From Isotricha intestinalis (Eukaryota; Ciliophora; Litostomatea; Vestibuliferida; Isotrichidae), in NCBI GenBank assembly GCA_023807065.1, contig JAJJLU010003747.1, positions 1 to 33,690 on the forward strand: a stretch of 33,690 bases of DNA, in the 5' to 3' direction. This document shows, one piece after another, positions 27,310 through 33,690 of this stretch. The notes below the pieces were generated by a model. The model had not been told where the DNA came from, did no database searches, and saw nothing but the letters and a program-made list of their open reading frames with translations. Within the stretch, counting starts at the first letter, position 1. Each line of letters opens with the position of its first letter. The position numbers and the translations under genes were made by a program.

Positions 27310-28995
27310 ATGTTTCTCGCAACTTCTCTAAATGAAAAGTTAAAAAAGACAATGAACGAAATGGAGCCTGACAACATCCAAACTTGTGAATTTCCATATA
27401 AAAGACCAGAAAAAAGCCCAGCAATATTTACAACACACAACCATCCATTCGAAGACCAAATAGATTCAAATTATTTATTTAATTTATCAAAGAAAGAATG
27501 GGAATCAACATTTACTCTTCCTCACTTAAGAAATAAATGGAAAGAAAAAATAAAATTAAATTTCGATCCTAATTTTAAAAAAATTCCAGATTCCTTAATT
27601 TCAGAAAAAACAAAAGAAGCTAAACAATATGTAAAAAATTTAGTAGATCCAGACGCATTAGAAGTTAAAAAAAAATATTGGAATATATCAAATAACGCAC
27701 AAGAAAAAATAAGACCTGAGTTAAGAAAAACAGTTTTTGAAGCATCTCAAGGATTAAATAATTTCCAAGTAGTTCCTTTAAAGGAAAAATTTATAGAAGA
27801 AGGAATTGATAGTAGAAATTATATGTATATTAACGGAGAAAAATGGAATAATTCTACTTTATTTGAAAAATTTGAAAAAGATAATTTAAATTATACAAGT
27901 AGAGAAAATGCGTTTGAAAATACTATTAAATATTGGAGAAAAACTTCTTATGATAGATTCAATGAAAATCCTTTTCCAATTTCAAATGAAAGAAAGTATT
28001 TAGAACAATCAAGATATTATAAAAAGTATTTATCTCCTAAAAATGATGCTATTTATAAATATAATGTTATGAAGAAAGTTAAAGAAGATTCTTCTTTAGA
28101 AAGAGAAAGAGTTATGCAAAAAATAATTCATGATAATCCTGGGTTAGAAAAAAATGTTGAAAAGATTAATTCTTTAGTGGAAAAAGCAATGAGTGAAACT
28201 TATAAAGAAAAATTTAATTATATTATTGGGAAAAATAAAAGAAGTAATACTGCTGAAAGTTATAAAAAAAATTGGAAAGATGAAGAATTAGTTCAAAAAG
28301 TTAATACTATTAATAATTGGAATAATGTATCTTGGTTTAAACCTTTAAAAAATGATAAAGAAGATTTTTATGATAAAACTTTTAAAAAAAGAGAATTACT
28401 TAAACCTTTAGTTTCTAAAGGAAATGAAATTAAAAAAGAAGAACATAATATTCATTTAAAAATTGAAAATGAATATAAGAAAGATTTAAAAAAGAAATTA
28501 TTAAATAATAGAAATAAATTATTCTTTTCAAGTAATGAACCAACTTCAATAAAAAATTCTTTAAAAATAAGTAAATATCCAATAGAAAAAAAAGCATATG
28601 AAAGTATATTAAAAAGTTATGAAGAAAGTAAAAGTTTAAATCATGAAAATGAAGATGATATAATTTATAATGAAAATGATATAATAAATTTAAATGAAAA
28701 TACTTCAAATAAATTATTTCTTGAAGCTTATAAAAATGTGACTTTAAATGATATTAAAGAAAAAAGAAATAAAAGAAAAAATGAACAATGGATTGAATAT
28801 AAATATATTCATTTAGGAAAATATAGAGAATTTGAATTTAAAAAGAAAGTAATTAATGAAAATGAAATTGGAAAAGTTAAAATAGAAAAAGAAAAAGTTA
28901 AATGTTGGTCTTGTTGTATGAATACTGATGAAAATGCAAGAGGATGTAAAAAAATTAGAATTAATAGATTAAAATGGAATTTAGATAATGCTTAA
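27310..28995 (+). CDS. Hypothetical protein with C-terminal Cys cluster, possibly ciliary
   Basis: Unrecognised 561-residue protein. It is Lys/Asn/Glu-rich, probably mostly helical, with Trp-containing segments (LHRN-like LPHLRNKWKEKIK, WRKTSYDRFNENPF, NNWNNVSWFKP) spaced along its length. The C-terminus carries KCWSCCMNTDENARGC (Cys532, 535, 536, 546), probably a small metal-binding knot; I recall comparable CC...C tails in other protist ciliary proteins, but cannot check that. No membrane helix or signal peptide. The ATG at 27310 follows a long A-run and opens a stretch with more C/G codons than the rest, as in other conserved genes here, which supports this start. A structural role in the cytoskeleton is a guess. 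Confidence 0.8.
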   Translation: MFLATSLNEKLKKTMNEMEPDNIQTCEFPYKRPEKSPAIFTTHNHPFEDQIDSNYLFNLSKKEWESTFTLPHLRNKWKEKIKLNFDPNFKKIPDSLISEKTKEAKQYVKNLVDPDALEVKKKYWNISNNAQEKIRPELRKTVFEASQGLNNFQVVPLKEKFIEEGIDSRNYMYINGEKWNNSTLFEKFEKDNLNYTSRENAFENTIKYWRKTSYDRFNENPFPISNERKYLEQSRYYKKYLSPKNDAIYKYNVMKKVKEDSSLERERVMQKIIHDNPGLEKNVEKINSLVEKAMSETYKEKFNYIIGKNKRSNTAESYKKNWKDEELVQKVNTINNWNNVSWFKPLKNDKEDFYDKTFKKRELLKPLVSKGNEIKKEEHNIHLKIENEYKKDLKKKLLNNRNKLFFSSNEPTSIKNSLKISKYPIEKKAYESILKSYEESKSLNHENEDDIIYNENDIINLNENTSNKLFLEAYKNVTLNDIKEKRNKRKNEQWIEYKYIHLGKYREFEFKKKVINENEIGKVKIEKEKVKCWSCCMNTDENARGCKKIRINRLKWNLDNA

Positions 28996-29192
28996 TTTTA
29001 TTATTTTTTTTTATTACATTTTATTTATTCTTCTTTTTTTTTTTCTTATTAAGAAAAAAGTAAAGATTTTATTAAAAGAAAAAAAATAATAATAAGTTAA
29101 ATATTTAAAAATTTAAATAAAAATAAAATAATCTTTTCTTTAAAAATCATTTATAATTTCTTTAATAAATTAAAAGTTTTTTATAAAAAACA

Positions 29193-30887
29193 ATGGATGA
29201 AAATCCACAAAATAATTATCAAGAAATATTAGATCAGCTTTTAGAATATAGAAATTATTCAATGAAATTAGAAAAAGATTTAGAAAAAAAAAATAATGAA
29301 AAACAAGATTATATAAATTTATATAATGACATAAAAGAACTTCATCAAAAAGTTCAAAAAAATAATGAAGATTTAAGACAACAAATTCAAACTTTAAATG
29401 AAGAAAAATTAAATATGGAAAATCAATATAAAAATGAAAATAAAAAATTAAAAGAATATTTAGAAATACAAAAAGATAATTATGAAAAGCAATTAAAAAA
29501 TATAAATAATTTAGATGAAATTACTTTAAAAAATAGAATAACAGCAGAAATAGAAATTAAATATACAAATATAATAAATGAAAAAAATTATGAAATTCAA
29601 CAATTAAATGATACAATAAATGAATTAAAAAGTGAAAATTTAAAAAGAAATTCAGAATTTGAAATATATAAAAATAAAACAAAAAATGAATTTGATCAAT
29701 TAAATGAAAAATATAATTCAGATTTAAAGGATTTATTAAATAAATTTGCAGAAAATAAAGGAGATAATGGTATTAATTCATATAAAAGAAATGATGATTT
29801 TTCACCTTTAATGTTTCAAGAATTAAAAATTCAATTAAATCGTTCTAAAGAAAAAGAAAAAGATTTAAATGAATTATTAGAAAGAATAAAAACTCAAAAT
29901 AATAATATTATAATATCATCAAAAACAAAAGAACAAAATTATTTAAAAGAAATAGAATCTGAGAAATTTAAAAATGAATTACAAAATAATCAAATTAATA
30001 ATTTAACTCAAAAAAATTTAATGTTAGAAAATGAAATAAATGAATTAAAAGCTTTAGCACAAAATGCTAAAAATACTTTAATTAATGTTCAAAAAGAAAA
30101 TGAAAATTTAAATTTAATGAATAATGATTTAAACGTTAAAATTGAAGAAGCTAATTTAACATTAGATAATTTAAAAAATTTAATTGCTTTAAGAGAAGAA
30201 GAAATGAATCAAGCTTTATTAAATTATAGAAATAAAAATCAACAGAAATTTATTAATGAAAAAGAAAATATAGAAATTTATCAAAAGCAAATTGAAGATT
30301 TGAATTTACATTTAAAAAAAATAAATTCTGATTTTAAAGATTATATTGATAAAAATGATAATATTAAAAATGAGAAAGAAAAAGAAAATAATAAGTTAAT
30401 TGAAGAAAAAAAAATATTAATTAAAAGATTAAATGAATTACAACTTGAAATAGAATTTCTAAGAGGTGATTATGAAAATAAAATAAGAACTTTATCTCAT
30501 TTTCAAAATGAATATAATTTAATTGAAGGAAAGTATAATATGTTAAATAAAAAATTTATTATTTACGAAAATTCAGAAGAAGAGTTTAAAAAGCAATTAC
30601 AAAATAAAGAAAAAGAAATTCAAATATTAAATGAAATTATTTCTAAATTAAAAAAAGATAATGGTATTAATAAATATAATGAAGTTTTAAAAAAGAAAAA
30701 ATATTATAAAAATAAATGTAAAGAATGTAATAAAAATATTTCTATTATTTTAAATAAATTAAATCCTAATGAAAGAAAAGAAATTGAAGTTTCTTTAATT
30801 CCTATTTCTAAGAAAAGCTCTTATAATAATTATCTTTCAGAATCTCAAAGTAATGAAGAAGAAAAAGATTTTGAAAAAAATGAATAA
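29193..30887 (+). CDS. Long coiled-coil protein
   Basis: 564 residues, predicted coiled coil for most of its length (about 10-185 and 205-515), with heptads rich in Leu, Asn, Glu and Lys. A break near 190-205 (KRNDDFSPLMFQ) separates two rods. Near the end lies a small Cys pair (KNKCKECNKNISII, about 507-520), then a Ser/Glu-rich tail. The fold resembles many centrosomal, basal-body or vesicle-tethering rods, and coiled coils are too generic to choose between them. The stop at 30887 converges with the next gene across 112 bases. Cilia-related use would fit DRC7 in the same window, but adjacency in this genome has little meaning. Confidence 0.75.
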   Translation: MDENPQNNYQEILDQLLEYRNYSMKLEKDLEKKNNEKQDYINLYNDIKELHQKVQKNNEDLRQQIQTLNEEKLNMENQYKNENKKLKEYLEIQKDNYEKQLKNINNLDEITLKNRITAEIEIKYTNIINEKNYEIQQLNDTINELKSENLKRNSEFEIYKNKTKNEFDQLNEKYNSDLKDLLNKFAENKGDNGINSYKRNDDFSPLMFQELKIQLNRSKEKEKDLNELLERIKTQNNNIIISSKTKEQNYLKEIESEKFKNELQNNQINNLTQKNLMLENEINELKALAQNAKNTLINVQKENENLNLMNNDLNVKIEEANLTLDNLKNLIALREEEMNQALLNYRNKNQQKFINEKENIEIYQKQIEDLNLHLKKINSDFKDYIDKNDNIKNEKEKENNKLIEEKKILIKRLNELQLEIEFLRGDYENKIRTLSHFQNEYNLIEGKYNMLNKKFIIYENSEEEFKKQLQNKEKEIQILNEIISKLKKDNGINKYNEVLKKKKYYKNKCKECNKNISIILNKLNPNERKEIEVSLIPISKKSSYNNYLSESQSNEEEKDFEKNE

Positions 30888-30999
30888 TTAAATATTTTTT
30901 TAAGAAATTAATTTAAAAAAAAAATAATTTTTTTTCTAAGTGTGTATAAAAATTATTTAATTTTTTTGAAAAATAACTATTTTAATTATTACAAGAAAT

Positions 31000-33690
31000 C
31001 TAAATAATAGAATATATACATAAACTAATGTTTAAAAGAATGAGACTATTAATTTTTAAAGAAATAAATCTTATAACAGTAATAATAAAACAAAAAATAA
31101 TAGGAACAATAAAATTTATAATAATTGATATAAAAGTAGATACAATCCACCAAATTTGATTATTTTCAAATATATAACAGAAAATAAAAAGGAAATAAAA
31201 AAAAGAAAAACTTAAAATAATAATTAGAATAATTAATATTATGAATTTTTTCTTAAGAGAAAAAATTAAATTTTTCATTTGAATCATATACTTTTTATCA
31301 TGATTCTTTTTTTGTATTTTTGTATAATTAATTGAATTAGAAGTAAATATATTTAAACATTTTCCAATAATAATAACAAATATTGAAGCATAAATACTTT
31401 TAGTTAATTCTTTTTTTAAAATATAAGCATAATTTAATTTTTTATTTGTTTTATATCTATTTTCAATATATTCTTCAGTATAAAATAATCCGTTTAAAAA
31501 AAAGAAAATTAAAATTGTAAAACAAAATATCAATAATCTTAAGGATAAAGGATAAAAAAGAGAAGTTTTAAAAATTGTACTAAAAAATATTTGCTTTTCT
31601 ATTATGATACTTATTAAATATTGACCAAAATTTCTTTTATCATATGTTTTTATATCTTCAAAATCTGATAATTCATTTAATTCTTCTTTTGAAAATTCTT
31701 CTTCTTTATTTTCTAAAGTTTTTAATGATGAAATATCCTTTTTTTCATCTTCATTTATTAATTTTTCATTATTTTTAAGGTTCTTTGTCGAATCTTTTTT
31801 TTTTTTAAAATGTAATTTTGTGTCATTTAAATTCTCTTTATATATTTTTTTATTTGATTTATCAATTAAATTTTCTTTGTTATTTTCTTCAATAATTAAA
31901 TTATTGTTATTATTTTCATTTATTTTATTATCATTATTATTAATATTTTCATCAATAATTAAATTATTGTTTTTATTATTTTCATTCTTATTTTCTTCTT
32001 TTTCATTTAATTTATTATCAATCTCTTCATCAGTACTATTCTTAGAATCCATATTATGATAATTAGAATTTTGATTTATATTATTATTATTATTAATAGG
32101 AGGATTACAACTTAAATTCCTAAAAATTTGAGAAAAAATATTATTTATTTGTTTAAAAATAAAATATCCTCCTAAAACTAATTCAAAAATTGAAACAGAA
32201 AAACTAATAATTCCTCCAACGTTTTTTAAATAATCTTTAAATTTCCAAAAAACTTTATAACATTTAAATAAATGAATATTACTTTTCATAAAGAAATCAG
32301 AAACCATATTTAAATATTCATTATCCAATAAAGAATTAATATTTTCTTTCTTTGGTGCATCAGGACCTTGAATTCCTTTATTTTCTTTTGCTACACAATT
32401 ACATTGAATAACATTATTTTCAATATCTGTTCTTGCGCTACAATCATTACATATCTCATTATTTTGATAAATATCTTCTACTCTGTTTTTTAAAATTAAA
32501 TCTTTTCCATTTATATTTAATTTAGTACATTTACTATTAAAAACTTCTTCGTCTTTATTATATATATCAATATCAAATTTATCTTTCATTTCTTTTGCTA
32601 ATTCAGCAATTTCAGGATTATCAAGAGGAGTATTTATTATTATATTTTTATCTTCACAATGTTTTAAATCTAATTTATTTTGTCTTGAGTCATAAACATC
32701 AAATTGATATTTATTATAATTATTAATATTACTTTTTTCATTATCTAATTGAGCAATAAATAAATTTTCTGAATCTGGAATTTTATATTCTTTTCTTAAA
32801 ACATTTTCACAATCTCCTAAATCCACATTTGTAATTTTTGATTGCTTTCTTTGAGTTTGTGTTAAATTTGAAGGATAATAATCTAAGGTATAATCATCAC
32901 TTTCAATTGATACTATTTTATCATTATTTGAATCTGAGTTAAAATTATTTTGACATTCTAATAATATATTTTCAAAATTTGAGATTATAGATTGAAATGA
33001 TAAATCTGAATTTACATGTATATTATTATTTTCATCTTTTACTGGTTTTGATAACACTGAAATTTCCTCATTATCGTCATAATTATTATAATTTGGATTA
33101 TTATTATCATTATAATAATCATTGTTTTCTTCTTCTTCTTTATTTTCTTCTTCTTTATTTTCTTCTTCTTTATTTTCTTCTTCTTTATTTTCTTCTTCTT
33201 TATTTTCTTCTTCTATATTTTCTTCTTCAATATTTTCTTCTATGTTTTCTTCTATTATACTTTTATCAATACATTTTTTTCTTGTTGAATCTATTTTAGT
33301 TGATTTTGTACATGATAATAAACATTTATTTAAATATTCATATAATTTATATTTTTGACAAAATAAACAATTTTTCTCATCACAAGAATCAACACATTGT
33401 CTATTTGCTTCTATAAATTTCTTATTATCATTACAAGTAATTTTCATCCCTTTTCTTAAACAAGTTATACTATTATAATCAGGAAAAAAATAATTACCAG
33501 AATTACAAACAGGAAAACATTTTCCTTTTATATAAGGATTATTAAAATAATTATCAATACAAGAATTACAATTTTCATTATTTATATCTCCTACTTTTTC
33601 ACAAGAAGAACAGAAATTATGACAAATAACTATTTTAAAATCAATAATTGAATAAATAATAATAATATTATTATCAAAGTTTATTTCAAA
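31000..33690 (-). CDS. Cys-rich multi-membrane protein, 5' end outside the window
   Basis: Partial gene: the frame is open from base 33690 to a TAG at 31002-31000, giving 896 residues; the ATG at 33447 is internal because Cys-rich sequence continues upstream. Order (window numbering): furin-receptor-like Cys repeats about 22-142 (CSSC, CNSC, CFPVC, CDEKNCLFCQ, CLLSC); a Glu/Asn repeat 145-190; a conserved-looking globular part about 265-440 (NVDLGDCENVLRKEY, FDVYDSRQNKLDLKHC, CNDCSART); a hydrophobic helix about 490-512; a charged Asn-rich loop; then helices near 710-735, 765-780, 812-840 and 848-872, with IRFISLK after the last. This matches a protist (ciliate and other) family of large surface proteins of unknown function that I recall, combining Cys repeats with this C-terminal membrane block. 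It is probably an extracellular sensor or surface antigen-like protein. The N-terminal hydrophobic IIIIYSII stretch may be the end of a signal peptide. Confidence 0.82.
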   Translation of the reverse strand, partial: FEINFDNNIIIIYSIIDFKIVICHNFCSSCEKVGDINNENCNSCIDNYFNNPYIKGKCFPVCNSGNYFFPDYNSITCLRKGMKITCNDNKKFIEANRQCVDSCDEKNCLFCQKYKLYEYLNKCLLSCTKSTKIDSTRKKCIDKSIIEENIEENIEEENIEEENKEEENKEEENKEEENKEEENKEEEENNDYYNDNNNPNYNNYDDNEEISVLSKPVKDENNNIHVNSDLSFQSIISNFENILLECQNNFNSDSNNDKIVSIESDDYTLDYYPSNLTQTQRKQSKITNVDLGDCENVLRKEYKIPDSENLFIAQLDNEKSNINNYNKYQFDVYDSRQNKLDLKHCEDKNIIINTPLDNPEIAELAKEMKDKFDIDIYNKDEEVFNSKCTKLNINGKDLILKNRVEDIYQNNEICNDCSARTDIENNVIQCNCVAKENKGIQGPDAPKKENINSLLDNEYLNMVSDFFMKSNIHLFKCYKVFWKFKDYLKNVGGIISFSVSIFELVLGGYFIFKQINNIFSQIFRNLSCNPPINNNNNINQNSNYHNMDSKNSTDEEIDNKLNEKEENKNENNKNNNLIIDENINNNDNKINENNNNNLIIEENNKENLIDKSNKKIYKENLNDTKLHFKKKKDSTKNLKNNEKLINEDEKKDISSLKTLENKEEEFSKEELNELSDFEDIKTYDKRNFGQYLISIIIEKQIFFSTIFKTSLFYPLSLRLLIFCFTILIFFFLNGLFYTEEYIENRYKTNKKLNYAYILKKELTKSIYASIFVIIIGKCLNIFTSNSINYTKIQKKNHDKKYMIQMKNLIFSLKKKFIILIILIIILSFSFFYFLFIFCYIFENNQIWWIVSTFISIIINFIVPIIFCFIITVIRFISLKINSLILLNISLCIYSII
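33124..33255 (-). repeat. 15-bp minisatellite coding Glu-Glu-Glu-Asn-Lys/Ile repeats
   Basis: The - strand has a 15-base unit of the GAAGAAAATAAAGAA type repeated about seven times, five of them identical in protein (EEENK), flanked by EENI variants. It lies between the extracellular Cys repeats and the conserved region of the membrane protein. Near-identical units suggest recent expansion, and in-frame length variation among alleles is likely. Confidence 0.9.

Noticed and set aside
27219..27440. Two short hydrophobic - strand ORFs at the start of the 27310 gene
   Set aside because: They arise from A-runs read in reverse and overlap the real start region.
33122..33358. A + strand ORF rich in Phe-Ser-Ser repeats
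   Set aside because: It is the reverse strand of the Glu/Asn minisatellite of a long conserved gene and has no independent support.
1..33690. Transposons, CRISPR arrays or rRNA genes
   Set aside because: No transposase-like ORF, spaced direct repeats or GC-rich RNA gene segment is seen; repeats are trinucleotide tracts or one minisatellite.

Overview
This window looks like compact nuclear DNA from a very AT-rich unicellular eukaryote with motile cilia. The genes are long, intron-poor eukaryotic ORFs for a clathrin adaptor subunit, a Rab-GAP, a polycystin channel, DRC7 of the dynein regulatory complex, a TRPC4AP/TRUSS homologue and a Cys-rich multi-membrane protist protein. They are separated mostly by 60-300 bases of nearly pure A/T, and the proteins are rich in Asn, Lys and Ile. 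Stops behave as in the standard code: 16 genes end in TAA, one in TGA and one in TAG, and conserved proteins such as AP-1 mu end where their families end. A ciliate of a lineage that keeps standard stops (Litostomatea, for example a rumen entodiniomorph) is my best guess. It rests on protein family flavour, composition and gene density only; I have no rRNA or other marker here.

Layout. 204-9664 holds five genes on the + strand: AP-1 mu, two unrecognised proteins, and a 1575-residue protein that appears to contain two complete polycystin (PKD2/TRPP) channel units in one chain; counted as genes that makes four, the fourth being the channel. A TBC-domain Rab-GAP (-) and a small Asn/Lys-rich protein (+) then diverge from a 62-base spacer (9746-11547), followed by a two-CH-domain protein and a 66-codon ORF (11691-14705). 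14973-18829 holds DRC7 and an unknown protein, both on the - strand. A UvrD/PcrA/Srs2-type helicase ending in a PIP-box-like motif follows on + (19236-21764). Three - strand genes come next: a four-helix membrane protein, TRPC4AP, and a CAP-domain protein with a possible terminal intron. A putatively acylated protein, a protein with a C-terminal Cys cluster and a coiled-coil protein lie on + (26339-30887). The right edge cuts the 5' part of a - strand gene for a Cys-rich membrane protein that reads open to base 33690.

How the genes relate. There is no operon logic. Themes are membrane traffic (AP-1 mu, TBC), cilia (DRC7, and perhaps the polycystin), ubiquitin ligase adaptation (TRPC4AP) and DNA repair or replication (helicase). 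I saw no rRNA, confident tRNA, transposon or CRISPR array. The most interesting signals are the tandem polycystin, the helicase PIP-like tail, the block-wise switching between A-ending and T-ending synonymous codons inside genes, a 5' enrichment of C/G-containing codons in several genes, and a candidate 81-base intron at the end of the CAP gene.
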